DNA of 64,000 nt from Pseudomonas sp. 10S4 (lineage in GTDB: Bacteria > Pseudomonadota > Gammaproteobacteria > Pseudomonadales > Pseudomonadaceae), in the NCBI RefSeq assembly GCF_034344865.1, contig NZ_CP133774.1:5022001-5086000 (forward strand), written 5' to 3'. A program made the translations under genes and the position numbers. The notes under the pieces are model-generated. The model did not search any database and was not told where the DNA came from. It was given only the letters and a program-made list of their open reading frames with translations. Below are positions 19,175 to 28,474 of the stretch, piece by piece; the stretch's first letter is position 1; each line of letters starts with the position of its first letter.

Positions 19175-20197
19175 TCAGGATCTTGGGTCGAAGGCATCAC
19201 GCAATGCCTCGCCGATGAACACCAGCAAAGAAAGAATCAGCGCCAGGGTGAAAAACGCCGTCAGGCCCAGCCACGGCGCTTGCAGGTTCTGCTTGCCCTG
19301 GCCGATCAGTTCGCCCAATGAAGCGCTGCCTGCGGGCATGCCGAAGCCGAGAAAATCCAGGGCCGTCAGGGTCGAAATCGCACCGGTGAGGATGAACGGC
19401 AAGTAGCTCAGCGTTGCGTTCATGGCGTTCGGCAATATGTGCCGGACGATCACTTTGCGATCGCTCAGGCCCAGGGCCCGGGCAGCTTTGACGTATTCCA
19501 GGTTGCGTCCGCGCAGAAATTCGGCGCGTACCACGTCCACCAGGGCCAGCCAGGAAAATAGCGCCATGATCCCCAGCAGCCACCAGAAATTCGGTTCGAC
19601 GAACCCCGACAGAATGATCAGAAGATAAAGCACCGGCAGCCCGGACCAGACTTCCAGTAAGCGCTGGCCCAGCAGATCGAGCCAGCCGCCGTAATAGCCT
19701 TGCAGCGCACCGGCGGCAATGCCGATCAACGCACTGACAAATGTCAGCATCAAGGCAAACAGAATGGACACCCGCGCGCCGAAAATCACTCGGGCCAGCA
19801 CATCCCGCGCCTGGTCGTCGGTGCCCAGCCAGTTGACCTTCGTCGGCGGGCTCGGCGCGGGTTTATTCAGGTCGTAGTTAGGTGTGTCGTCACTGAACGG
19901 GATCGGCGGGAACAGCAGCCAGCCGCCGTCCTTCTGGATCAGCTTCTGTACGTAATCACTGCGGTAGTCGGCCTGGAACGGCAGTTGCCCGCCGAACTCC
20001 TGCTCGGTGTAGCGCTTGAATGCGGGGAAGTACAACGAGCCCTGGTAACTGACGATCAGCGGCTTGTCGTTGGCGATCATCTCGCCGCCGAGGGTCAGCA
20101 GAAACAACCCGATAAACAGCCACAGCGACCACCAGCCACGGCGGTTTTTCTTGAACCGTTCAAAACGGCGCCGGCCCAGCGGCGAGAGCTTGAACAT
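19175..20197 (-). CDS. yejE: YejE-type peptide ABC transporter permease
   Basis: 340 residues. An N-terminal transmembrane helix (WSLWLFIGLFLLTLGGEMIA) is followed by a periplasmic region typical of YejE (KPLIVSYQGSLYFPAFKRY) and five further membrane segments. The ATPase-contact loop reads EYVKAARALGLSDRKVIVRHILPN. GTDDQARDVLARVIFGARVS is the family signature. Its start codon touches the YejB stop, and YejF begins 27 bases after its end. Confidence 0.92.
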   Translation of the reverse strand: MFKLSPLGRRRFERFKKNRRGWWSLWLFIGLFLLTLGGEMIANDKPLIVSYQGSLYFPAFKRYTEQEFGGQLPFQADYRSDYVQKLIQKDGGWLLFPPIPFSDDTPNYDLNKPAPSPPTKVNWLGTDDQARDVLARVIFGARVSILFALMLTFVSALIGIAAGALQGYYGGWLDLLGQRLLEVWSGLPVLYLLIILSGFVEPNFWWLLGIMALFSWLALVDVVRAEFLRGRNLEYVKAARALGLSDRKVIVRHILPNAMNATLSYLPFILTGAISTLTALDFLGFGMPAGSASLGELIGQGKQNLQAPWLGLTAFFTLALILSLLVFIGEALRDAFDPRS

Positions 20198-21258
20198 CAG
20201 GCATTCCTCGCGGCGAAGTCGATGCGCGGATCGACCAGGGTGTAGCAGAGGTCGCCGACCAGTTTTATCAGCAGGCCGAACAACGTGAAGATGAACAACG
20301 AACCAAACACCACCGGGTAGTCCCGTGACACAGCTGCTTCATAGCTCATGCGGCCGAGTCCATCGAGGGAGAAAATCACCTCGATCAGCAACGAGCCGGC
20401 AAAGAACACGCTGATAAACGCCTGGGGAATCCCCGACACCACCAGCAACATCGCGTTGCGAAACACATGGCCGTACAGCACCCGGCGTTCGCTCAAGCCT
20501 TTGGCTCGGGCGGTGACCACGTACTGGCGGGTAATTTCATTGAGAAAGGAGTTTTTGGTCAGGATGGTCAGGGTGGCGAACCCGCCAATCACCAGCGCCG
20601 TAACCGGCAATACCAGGTGCCAGAAGTAATCGGCGATTTTGCCCACGGTCGACAGCGACTCGAAGTTGTCCGAGACCAGCCCTCGCACCGGGAACCAGTT
20701 CAGCGATGTGCCGCCAGCAAACACCACGATCAGGAACATGGCAAACAGGAACGCCGGCATGGCGTAGCCGATGATGATCGCGGTGCTGCTCCAGATATCG
20801 AAATGGCTGCCGTGATGCACAGCTTTGCGAATCCCCAGTGGAATCGATACCAGGTAGGTAATCAGCGTGGCCCAGAGCCCGAGGGAAATGGTCACCGGCA
20901 TTTTTTCCAGAATCAGGTCGGTAACCGTGGCGCCGCGGAAGAAGCTCTTGCCAAAGTCCAGCCGCGCGTAGCTTTTAAGCATCAACCACAAGCGTTCCGG
21001 TGCCGGTTTGTCGAAACCGTACTGTTTTTCGATCTCTTTGATCAGTTGCGGATCGAGGCCTCGGCTGGCTCGGGAACTGCCGTGCAAGGTCTCGCCGGAA
21101 CCTGCGCCGATACCGGCGCCGCCGATGCCTTGCAAGTGCGCGATCGCCTGTTCCACCGGGCCACCGGGGGCGGCCTGGACGATGACGAAGTTGACCAGAA
21201 GAATGATGACCAGCGTCGGAATAATCAGCAGCAGGCGCCGCAGTATGTAAGCCCACAT
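20197..21258 (-). CDS. yejB: YejB-type peptide ABC transporter permease
   Basis: 353 residues, six membrane segments. It begins [20 protein letters not shown], the usual YejB/DppB first helix, then the long YejB-specific insert [20 protein letters not shown]. The EAA loop is [25 protein letters not shown]. The start overlaps the stop of the binding-protein gene by one base (TGATG), so translation is coupled. I chose the ATG at 21258; the open frame extends further upstream only inside the previous gene. Confidence 0.92.
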   Translation of the reverse strand: MWAYILRRLLLIIPTLVIILLVNFVIVQAAPGGPVEQAIAHLQGIGGAGIGAGSGETLHGSSRASRGLDPQLIKEIEKQYGFDKPAPERLWLMLKSYARLDFGKSFFRGATVTDLILEKMPVTISLGLWATLITYLVSIPLGIRKAVHHGSHFDIWSSTAIIIGYAMPAFLFAMFLIVVFAGGTSLNWFPVRGLVSDNFESLSTVGKIADYFWHLVLPVTALVIGGFATLTILTKNSFLNEITRQYVVTARAKGLSERRVLYGHVFRNAMLLVVSGIPQAFISVFFAGSLLIEVIFSLDGLGRMSYEAAVSRDYPVVFGSLFIFTLFGLLIKLVGDLCYTLVDPRIDFAARNA

Positions 21259-23126
21259 CAGCGCGGCCCTCCGGATTTGCCGCGCTTGATCAGTTCGGCG
21301 GTCATCTGTTCGTTGGTCAGCGGGGTGGAACTCACTTCCCACCAGCTCTCGATGGCTTCGTCATTGCTCGCTTGCACGCTGGGAATGCCGAAGCGATTCC
21401 ACCACACGGTCGAACTGCCGGGTGGGTAATAGTTGGGAATCCAGTAGTAGTTCCATTGCAGTACCCGGTCCAGGGCATGGGCGTAGCGCAGCATGTCGGC
21501 CTGGGTGGTGGCGCGGACCAGGCCGCTGACCAGCGTATCGACCGCCGGGTTCTTCAGCACCATGTAGTTGTTGGCGCCGGGATCGTTGGCCGCGGACGAA
21601 CCGAAGTAGTTGACCAGTTCGCTACCGGGGAGGTGGTCACCGGGTAACCGGTGATGACCATGTCGTAGTCTCTGGACATCAGGCGGTTGACGTACTGGGA
21701 CGAGTCGATGCGCCGAATGTTGAGGTCGATGCCGATCTGTTTCAGCGTGCGCTTGTACGGCAACAGCAATCGGTCGATGCCGTTCTGGCTGGTGAGGAAG
21801 GTAAAGCTCAGCGGCTCGCCCTGGGCATTCACTAGTTGATCGCCGTCGGGTTTCCAGCCGGCCTGTTCAAGCAAGTCCAGGGCCTGCAATTGTTTGTCGC
21901 GGATATTGCCGCTGCCGTCAGTCTTCGGTGCTTCGAAGACCTGGGTGAAGACTTCGTCGGGAATCTGCCCGCGCAACGGTTCGAGGATTGCCAGTTCAGC
22001 TGCATCCGGAAGCTTGCGCGCGGCGAGGTCGGTATTGGAAAAGAAGCTCTGCTGGCGGATGTACAGGTCGCGCATCATCTGCCGGTTGCTCCATTCGAAA
22101 TCCCAGAGCATGGCCAGGGCCTGGCGGACACGGCGATCCTGGAACATCGGGTTTTGCAGGTTGAAGACGAAGCCTTGGGCAGTTTGCGGGGCTTCGGTGG
22201 CCAAGTGAGCCTTTTGCAGGCGACCGTCGCTCAGGGCCGGGCTTTCGTAACCGATGGAGTAACCGGTGGCGGAGAACTCGCGGTTGTAGTCGTAGGCACC
22301 ACCGCGCAACACCTGGCGGGCGACGTCGGTATCGCCAAAGTACTCGAGGCTAAAATGATCGAAGTTATATAAGCCCCGGCTGACCGGCAGGTCCTTGCCC
22401 CACCAGTCGGCGTTGCGCTCAAACGTGATGCTGCGTCCGGCATCGACTTTGCTCACTCGATACGGGCCGCTGCCAAGTGGTGGCTCGTAACCACCGCCGC
22501 TGGCGAAGTCGCGGGTTTTCCACCAGTGCTCGGGAAAAACCGGCAGCGTCGCGATGTCCAGGGGCAGGGTACGGTTCTCGTTGCTCTTGAAGTCGAACCG
22601 AACGGTTGATGGCGACTCGACTTCGACGCCTTTGACGTCGGCGAACTGGGTGCGATAGCGCAGGCTGCCTTGGGTCATCAGCAAGTCGAAGGTGTAGCGC
22701 ACGTCCTCTGCGGTGATTGGCGTGCCATCGGCGAAACGGGCCTTGGGGTTCAGGTAGAAACGCAGGGACAACCCGTCCTCGGCGCGCTCCATTTTCTGTG
22801 CTACCAGGCCATACACGGTATAGGGTTCATCGAGCGAGCGCTGAGCCAGGGGAGAATAGAGCAGGCCATCGATCTGGGTCACGCCGATGCCCTTGATCGA
22901 TGTAGGGCAGGACATGGTCGAAATGACCGATTTCAATGGCCGAGCGCCGCATCGTGCCACCCTTGGGGGCTTGCGGGTTGGTGTAGGCGAAATGACTGAA
23001 ACCAGTGGGATATTTCGCCGGTTCGCCGTACACGGTCAACGCGTGTTGCGGTGCAGCATTCACACCAGCGGCATTCAACAGCAGTGCCACGGCAGTGAAT
23101 ATCAAAGTGGGGAAAACCAGTCGCAT
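21258..23126 (-). CDS. yejA: YejA-type peptide-binding protein (two frameshifts)
   Basis: Periplasmic solute-binding protein of family 5, about 620 residues. Signal peptide: [24 protein letters not shown]. The mature protein begins [20 protein letters not shown] and contains [36 protein letters not shown] and near the end [21 protein letters not shown], all typical of YejA/NppA. Frame slips near 22900 (after [14 protein letters not shown]) and near 21630 split it in three. First gene of the yejABEF-like operon. Confidence 0.87.
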
Positions 23127-23262
23127 TGTCAGCCTTAGAGCCGGGTAATCGATAACCACAATTTGTACGCTAGCGGCGCGTCACTCGCCAGCCGAATCAC
23201 GTAACCAAAACACAACGGCCCACCAAATGGCGGGCCGTTATGCAGAAAACTCAGGTTTCAGA

Positions 23263-23544
23263 TCAGTCCTGACGGCTGGTCACTTCCAGCAGGTGATAAC
23301 CAAACTGGGTTTTAACCGGGCCTTGCACCACGTTGATCGGTGCGCTGAAGACCACGGTGTCGAATTCCTTGACCATCTGGCCTGGACCGAACGAACCCAG
23401 GTCTCCGCCCTGACGGCTGGACGGGCAAGTAGAGTTAGCCTTGGCAACTTCGGCGAAATCAGCGCCGCCTTCGATTTGGGCCTTGAGTTCGCTGCACTTG
23501 GCTTCGCTGGCAACAAGGATGTGACGGGCAGTGGCTTTAGCCAT
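23263..23544 (-). CDS. ppiC: Parvulin-type peptidyl-prolyl isomerase (PpiC)
   Basis: 93-residue cytoplasmic rotamase: MAKATARHILVASEAKCSEL, the CPSSRQGGDLGSFGPGQMV core and C-terminal FGYHLLEVTSRQD. The ATG at 23544 has GGAGA eleven bases before it. It is monocistronic and intact, and a paralogue of the frameshifted gene at 7159-7433 (same GGDLG, PGQMV and FGYHL blocks). Parvulins accelerate proline isomerisation during folding. Confidence 0.92.
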   Translation of the reverse strand: MAKATARHILVASEAKCSELKAQIEGGADFAEVAKANSTCPSSRQGGDLGSFGPGQMVKEFDTVVFSAPINVVQGPVKTQFGYHLLEVTSRQD

Positions 23545-23664
23545 GGGAAAATTCTCCATTCAATGTTCAGTAAAGTGCTGAGCCTACCGGATTCAGTAGC
23601 CTATTTCTTCTCAAAGTTCCATCGCAGGCGGGCGAGCGGTAGTGCATCTATATACAGAAAGGGA

Positions 23665-24545
23665 TTAGAGGCCGGCATTTCTCAAGCGCTCGGCGTGCAG
23701 CACGTACAACTCGATCGGGTCGACGCCTTTGCAGATTCGACCGGCGGTCTGGCGCAGGCTATCCATGTGATCCATTGGATAGTCGGAGCGGATCACCTTG
23801 CCCAGGTGGGAACTGAAGCGACCAACCAACCCGTCGTTTTGCCCGGCCTCGGTGATGAAATACTCGGAAAAAGCCCGGCAAAAGGCGTGTGCCGGATCGA
23901 GAGCGCCAAGTCCTTCATCAAGGATGTTCCCTTGCAGGATGCCGCTCCAGGAGTAGTACCGCACGCCATTGACCAGTTCGCGGCCCTTGCCCCCCAGGTT
24001 TTTGGCAAGCCTTGAGGGTATTTGTCGTTGAATGCGCCGACGCCTTCGGTGGTCAGCGCGTTAAGCGCGGCAATCGCGTTTTGCGGCAACTGGTGGTTAC
24101 CGCTTAGCAACGACAGGAAGTCAGCAAACAAGGTCGCGACCTTTCTTGCCACATGCTCGGGCAAACGCGCGGGGGTGAGGGCTTTGCGCAAGAAATCCGC
24201 CAACTCCGAGCCATGGTTAGGGCCGCTGACAGACGTCACCGACGCCACCAACTCTGGCGCAACTGCGGCCGCGTAACGCGCAGCCAATGCGCCCTGGCTG
24301 TGCCCGATCAGGTTGACCTGGCTCGCATCGGTTCCCTCCAGGACCCGTTCGATCTGTGCCAAAAGCTGTTCGCCGCGTACTTCGTTGCTGTGGGTGGCTG
24401 AGAGGTGGGGAACGAAGACTCTGGCGCCATGGCTTCGAAGGGCGCGTTTGACGTCATGGAACAGTTCAAACTTGCCAATGCGGTCGAAGCCGAAGAGTCC
24501 ATGTACCAGCAGGATTGGGTGTTGAGTTGTCGCATTCCGTTGCAT
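23665..24545 (-). CDS. Triacylglycerol lipase, family I.1, P. fragi-like (one frameshift)
   Basis: About 293 residues. It opens HPILLVHGLFGFDRIGKFEL, the oxyanion-hole HGLFGFD block of family I.1 lipases; the nucleophile elbow is VNLIGHSQGALAARYAAA, followed by SVTSVSGPNHGSELAD. The catalytic Asp and His lie in QNDGLVGRFSSHLGKVI. One G is missing from a G run at about 23990; restoring it joins TWGGKGRELVNGVRYYSWSG. There is no signal peptide at the start, as in the P. fragi enzyme as I remember it. No foldase gene is adjacent. Confidence 0.85.
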
Positions 24546-24885
24546 GTTAGTGCCTTTTTCGCAGAAGTTTGTGGATGTGCAATAGCGCCCACTCTAAAAC
24601 ACTCCCGTGGCCTGGCGATGTATGAAAAAGCCGCTGTAGTCGGAGGAAAGCGGCATAGGAAAAGTACGAAATTTCGGAACTGTACGAAGCCTGGATCGGA
24701 ACATTTCGACATCTTTTTGTGCAGTCAGGACTGATTCTCACCAATGGCCTACTTAGAGATCAGCATTTTTCCCGACCATGTGACGCGATCACCTGACATC
24801 GCCTCGCTCGGCGATGGGCTTAAATAGGCTTCGCTCGACGTCGACCTGCGGGACGGCGTTTATTTCCACGGACTGGAGTGTATGA
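24546..24885. other. Intergenic region, no gene seen
   Basis: This stretch separates divergent genes. A short perfect hairpin, CATCGCC-TCGCTC-GGCGATG, lies at about 24797-24816. The short open frames over it lack ribosome sites and recognisable residues. Promoters for the lipase and for the Ig-like protein presumably lie here but no convincing -35/-10 pair was found. Confidence 0.5.
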
Positions 24886-25938
24886 ATGACCTCACATGAA
24901 GTAGCTGCAGACACCTGTACAAAGTCTTTGATGCTGGCACCGCTGTTGGCGCAGGCGGATAACGGAGTTCTCGACCCAGCCTGTAAAAAAGCGGTCGTGA
25001 AGGTCATGCCTTATGCAGGCATGGCCAACGGAGACAGGCTGGTATTGCATTGGTCTGGTCTCGACGCCGAGGGGCAGGCCTATCGGCATGAAGCTACGCG
25101 TTATGTCAGTCAAACGCAGGTCGGCAAAGATGTCGTCTTCATCGTCGGCGGCGAACACATCGGCGCACTGGATGGCGGTTCACTGGAAGTCTTTTACACG
25201 CTCAGTAGCCGTTCCTTGCCCACGCCGGTGCAGTCACCGCAGTTGCAGTTGAATGTCGGTGATGTCCGATACGAGTTATTGCCGGTAGTCGCTAATGACG
25301 CTGTGGGCGGGACGCTCGACCCGAATAGAGCGGATGAAGGGACACGCGTAACGATTCGACCTTATGCGCGGATGGCGGCGGGCGATCGGGTCGTGCTGTC
25401 CTGGGAAGGCACTACACCACAAACGAGCTTCAGCGACCGGCTGAATATCGAATCCTTTGCGGTGGGGCACGAACTTTCGTTCTGGGTGAATCCCGAGTTC
25501 ATTGCGCCGGCTCTCGGATCGTCGGTGAAGATCATTTATTGCATTGAACAGCATGGGCAGGCGCCGCTTTATTCGCAATTGATGCAGTTGTCCATCGGCC
25601 CGCTGGAACGAGCGCCTCTGTCGGCTCCCATCGTATTGGAAGCCGAAGAGGGCTGGCTGGATCTGCAGGATTCGATCGACGGTGTCACCATCGTGATTGA
25701 CGACGCCCGGACAGAGGAGGGTGAGCTGGTCTATCTGAAGTGCGATGGCGTCAACTTCAGTCACCGGGACGAACGTGAGATTTCCCGGGAAATGGCCGGT
25801 GAACCACTGGTGTTCATTGTTCCTTACCGGTTCTGGAGAGAACATCAGGGCTCGACGATCCGCGTTGGTTATGCGGTCGAACGGCTCGACGATGTGAGCC
25901 AGCTATCAGACGTGGCCCTGGTGCAGGTGCAGGGCTAA
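24886..25938 (+). CDS. Protein of three tandem Ig-like repeats, unknown function
   Basis: 350 residues. I do not recognise a named family. Three repeats of about 115 residues are visible: each starts APLLAQADNGVLDP, LPVVANDAVGGTLDP or APIVLEAEEGWLDL, followed by a V-x-V/I-x-PYAGMANGDRLVLHWSG-type strand and an EVFYTLSSR, KIIYCIEQ or RVGYAVER strand. This beta-sandwich repeat style is common in Pseudomonas surface and secreted proteins. There is no signal peptide, so it may stay in the cytoplasm or leave by an unusual route. A strong stem-loop follows at 25962-25989. Confidence 0.7.
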   Translation: MTSHEVAADTCTKSLMLAPLLAQADNGVLDPACKKAVVKVMPYAGMANGDRLVLHWSGLDAEGQAYRHEATRYVSQTQVGKDVVFIVGGEHIGALDGGSLEVFYTLSSRSLPTPVQSPQLQLNVGDVRYELLPVVANDAVGGTLDPNRADEGTRVTIRPYARMAAGDRVVLSWEGTTPQTSFSDRLNIESFAVGHELSFWVNPEFIAPALGSSVKIIYCIEQHGQAPLYSQLMQLSIGPLERAPLSAPIVLEAEEGWLDLQDSIDGVTIVIDDARTEEGELVYLKCDGVNFSHRDEREISREMAGEPLVFIVPYRFWREHQGSTIRVGYAVERLDDVSQLSDVALVQVQG

Positions 25939-25961
25939 GTCGTTTCGGGAGACTGCGCGGC

Positions 25962-25989
25962 TCTCCAGTCTTCGCTTGAAGACTGGAAG
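25962..25989. terminator. Bidirectional terminator-like stem between convergent genes
   Basis: TCTCCAGTCTTC and GAAGACTGGAAGA form a 9-11 base-pair stem with a four-base GCTT loop. It lies between the convergent Ig-like repeat gene and aroF. There is no strong U-run on either side, so efficiency is uncertain. Confidence 0.55.
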
Positions 25990-25999
25990 AAGCCGTTGG

Positions 26000-27089
26000 T
26001 CATACTGGTTGTCGTGTGCGGTGCTGTGTCCGAAGCCGGTCGGCGGCTTGGCGCAGCAACTGTTCCGTCCCGGTCCAGCCGAGGCAGCCATCCGTTACAG
26101 ATACACCGTACTGCAAGGATGAACCCAACGGTTGGCAGCCTTCGAACAGGTGACTTTCAATCATCATGCCGATCAGTGTGCGATCACCTTGCAGTCGCTG
26201 TTCGAGCACGTCGTTGAATACTGCTGGCTGGCGCAATGGATCTTTGCCGCTGTTGGCATGACTGCAATCGACCATGATCCGTGCCGGGATCTTCAGTTTG
26301 GTCAGGTCGTGGTTAATCCGGGCGACGCTGTCACGGTCGTAGTTAGGTCCGCGATGCCCGCCGCGCAATACCAGGTGGGTATCAGGATTGCCTGGGGTTT
26401 GAATGATTGCAGGATGCCCCTGGCTATCGACCCCGAAATGTCGATGGGGGTGAGCTGCCGAGCGCATCGCATCGCTGGCAACCGTGACACCGCCATCGGT
26501 GCCGTTCTTGAAGACCCACTGGCATGTTCAGGCCGCTGGCCATTTCCCGGTGGATCTGCGATTCGGTGGTACGTGCACCAATGGCGACCCAACTGAGCAA
26601 GTCGTCGAAGTAGCCGGCGGCCATCGGTTGCAACAGTTCGGTGGCAATTGGCAAACCGAGACGAAGCATTTCTCGCATCAGCTCGCGAGACAGGGTCAGG
26701 CCACCGGCCATGTCGTCGCTGCCATCAAGGCGCGGATCGTAGGCCAGGCCTTTCCAGCCAACCGTGGTGCGAGGCTTTTCGACGTAGGCACGCATCACCA
26801 GGAGCATTTCATCACTGACATCGGCGGCCAGGCGCGCAAGGTTCGCGGCGTATTCGAGGGCTGATTGTGGGTCGTGAATAGAGCAGGGGCCGACGATGAC
26901 CAGCAGACGGGAATCTTCACCGTTGAGGATCGCGCGGACCGCATCGCGGTGGGCGGCGACTTGCCGGGTCAGGGCGTTGCTGAGTGGCAATTGCTGTTTG
27001 AGTTGCAATGAGCTGGGCAGACGCAGAGTCAGCGCTTCATTGGCAGGGCTCAGGGTGGACAGTGGCAGAGCAGAGGCGGACGAGTTCAT
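26000..27089 (-). CDS. aroF: 3-deoxy-7-phosphoheptulonate (DAHP) synthase, class I (one frameshift)
   Basis: First enzyme of the shikimate pathway, condensing phosphoenolpyruvate and erythrose 4-phosphate. Family blocks: LLVIVGPCSIHDPQSALEYA, MRAYVEKPRTTVGWKGLAYD, ELLQPMAAGYFDDLLSWVAI, GARTTESQIHREMASGL, and after the break LVLRGGHRGPNYD and IMVDCSHANSGKD with the metal-binding Cys-His. A slip at about 26515 (expected VGFKNGTDGGVTVASDAMRS) splits the frame; corrected length is about 363 residues. Two upstream small open frames and an intrinsic terminator (27138-27555) indicate attenuation by aromatic amino acid supply. Confidence 0.92.
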
Positions 27090-27137
27090 ATTCAGGCTTC
27101 CTGGGCTGGCAGCGGGTTCGTTCCCGCGTGCTCGGCC

Positions 27138-27290
27138 CTACTGGGGTGTTCGACAATTGGCCGGATTGGCTGCGTGTGTGTGCTTGCCACCTGTGGGTGA
27201 CCGATCGGAGGCGGCAGGCTGTCCCGAGCGGAGGCTGGTAAATCGCCAGGCGGTAAAACTGTCGTAACGGTAATAAGTGGCGTAGTTCAT
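27138..27290 (-). CDS. Tyrosine-rich small ORF between attenuator and aroF
   Basis: A 50-codon frame begins MNYATYYRYDSFTAWRF and has GAGGA about twelve bases before its ATG. Four of its first nine residues are tyrosine, with Phe and Trp following, which is unlikely by chance. It lies downstream of the terminator stem and ends 48 bases before the aroF ATG. The remainder (rich in Ser, Pro, His) has no recognisable feature. It may be a second leader that couples Tyr-tRNA supply or translation to aroF. No homologue is known to me. Confidence 0.45.
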   Translation of the reverse strand: MNYATYYRYDSFTAWRFTSLRSGQPAASDRSPTGGKHTHAANPANCRTPQ

Positions 27291-27340
27291 TTTCTAAATC
27301 CTCAGATGTTTGGTGTGTCGCTAAAAATGTGCAGGGGCTG

Positions 27341-27378
27341 AAAAAACAAAACCCCCGGTCGGGAAGCCGACCGGGGGT
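27341..27378 (-). terminator. Attenuator terminator upstream of aroF
   Basis: On the minus strand ACCCCCGGTCGG pairs with CCGACCGGGGGT around a CTTC loop (twelve perfect pairs), followed directly by TTTTGTTTTTT. It sits 48 bases after the aromatic-rich leader peptide stop and 250 bases before aroF: the position and shape of a transcription attenuator. Confidence 0.88.
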
Positions 27379-27426
27379 TGAGAATTCTCTGGTGGCGACC
27401 CGTTTAAAGTGGGCGCCGTGTGGGTA

Positions 27427-27555
27427 TCAGGCGCGCCAGTGGCTAAACCAATACCCAAAATAAAAGCTTGCCGGAGCACAAACGTCATTCACCCGGGCAG
27501 CCGCCACCGAGCGCAGGGCGCTGACGGTACGAAGCTGTGAGAGGGCGTTGAACAT
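27427..27555 (-). CDS. Aromatic-rich leader peptide of aroF attenuator
   Basis: A 42-codon frame, MFNALSQLRTVSALRSVAAA..., ends with SFYFGYWFSHWRA. Seven of the nine residues FYFGYWFSHW apart from G, S and H are Phe, Tyr or Trp. GGAG lies eight bases before the ATG and a sigma-70-like promoter (27580-27609) just upstream. Ribosome stalling at the aromatic cluster under starvation would change folding of the following RNA and prevent the terminator at 27341-27378. This is the classical logic of phe/trp leaders, here for the DAHP synthase. The alternative antiterminator pairing was not worked out in full. Confidence 0.8.
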   Translation of the reverse strand: MFNALSQLRTVSALRSVAAARVNDVCAPASFYFGYWFSHWRA

Positions 27556-27579
27556 GGTCTGTCTCCGATGAATGCGCCG

Positions 27580-27609
27580 AGCTTACTCGAGGGCGGTAGG
27601 CGGATTCAA
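27580..27609 (-). promoter_or_regulatory. Candidate sigma-70 promoter of the aroF leader
   Basis: On the minus strand TTGAAT (27609-27604) and TAAGCT (27585-27580) are separated by 18 bases. Transcription would start near 27573, about 18 bases before the leader peptide ATG, a length that suits an attenuated leader transcript. Confidence 0.55.
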
Positions 27610-27665
27610 TCAGAAAATGCTATCGAGTACTGACGGTGCTTTCTATCGCTTGAGTGCCTGTAGGG

Positions 27666-27706
27666 TTGTGACACACTTCGTGTTTCGCAAAAGCACACTG
27701 TCACAA
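27666..27706. promoter_or_regulatory. Inverted repeat in front of the nitrilase-fold gene
   Basis: TTGTGACA (27666-27673) and TGTCACAA (27699-27706) are perfect mirror arms 25 bases apart, with extra CAC/GTG symmetry inside. The right arm runs into the ribosome site (CAAGGA) of the gene at 27716. It may be an operator or an RNA stem that masks the ribosome site. No regulator is assigned. Confidence 0.35.
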
Positions 27707-27715
27707 GGACGCGTC

Positions 27716-28474
27716 ATGACAACCCTGACCATCGCTGCGGCTCAATCGATCTCCATCGCCGGTGACCTTGCCGCCAATATTGCCTGGCACCGGCGCTTTA
27801 TGCAGATAGCTGCGGAACAAGGTGTGCAACTGCTGGTTTTTCCGGAGTTATCGCTGACCGGTTATGAGCGTGGTCTGGCCGCAGAGTTGGCCATTACCCC
27901 GCAGGCCGGCATATTACAGTCGTTGCGAGATTTCGCGCGGGAGATCGGTGTGACGACTGTTGTCGGGATGCCGATTCGTCTGTCAGACGATTCGCCGGTT
28001 TTGATCGGGGCTTTGGTTCTGGGCGCGGATGGCTCGCTTGGGGTTTACAGCAAGCAGCATTTGCACCCTGGCGAAGAGGTCGCGTTTGCGCCGGGGGCCG
28101 GCGGCTCGACACTCTGGGTCGGTGCTGACACTGTCGCGCTGGCGGTATGCGCCGATTTTTCTCATGCAAGTCATGCGGCCGCGGCGGCAGAGCAGGGGGC
28201 GGACATCTATGCTGCAGGCGTGCTGATTACTGAAAAAGGCTACGCTGCGGATACAACGCTGCTTCAGGGCTATGCCAATAAACATTCAATGGTGGTGCTG
28301 ATGGCCAACCATGGAGGGACTACGGGTGGCTGGGAGTCGGCCGGGCGCAGCGCCATTTGGGCGGCGGACGGTTCGCTGATTGGCATCGCGCCGGGTAAGG
28401 GCAACTTGATGGTCATCGCCCGCCGCAACGCCGATGGCTGGAAAGCGCAAATTGTGACCGTTTCGGAGCGTTGA
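27716..28474 (+). CDS. Carbon-nitrogen hydrolase (nitrilase superfamily)
   Basis: 252 residues. The catalytic triad of the superfamily is visible: Glu in LLVFPELSLTGY (about residue 44), Lys in VYSKQHLHPGEE (about 112) and Cys in VALAVCADFSHASH (about 145). Members hydrolyse nitriles, amides or carbamoyl groups; the substrate is not evident. The start ATG at 27716 follows CACAAGGACGCGTC. The acetyltransferase gene begins directly after the stop, so the two are translationally linked. Confidence 0.87.
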   Translation: MTTLTIAAAQSISIAGDLAANIAWHRRFMQIAAEQGVQLLVFPELSLTGYERGLAAELAITPQAGILQSLRDFAREIGVTTVVGMPIRLSDDSPVLIGALVLGADGSLGVYSKQHLHPGEEVAFAPGAGGSTLWVGADTVALAVCADFSHASHAAAAAEQGADIYAAGVLITEKGYAADTTLLQGYANKHSMVVLMANHGGTTGGWESAGRSAIWAADGSLIGIAPGKGNLMVIARRNADGWKAQIVTVSER

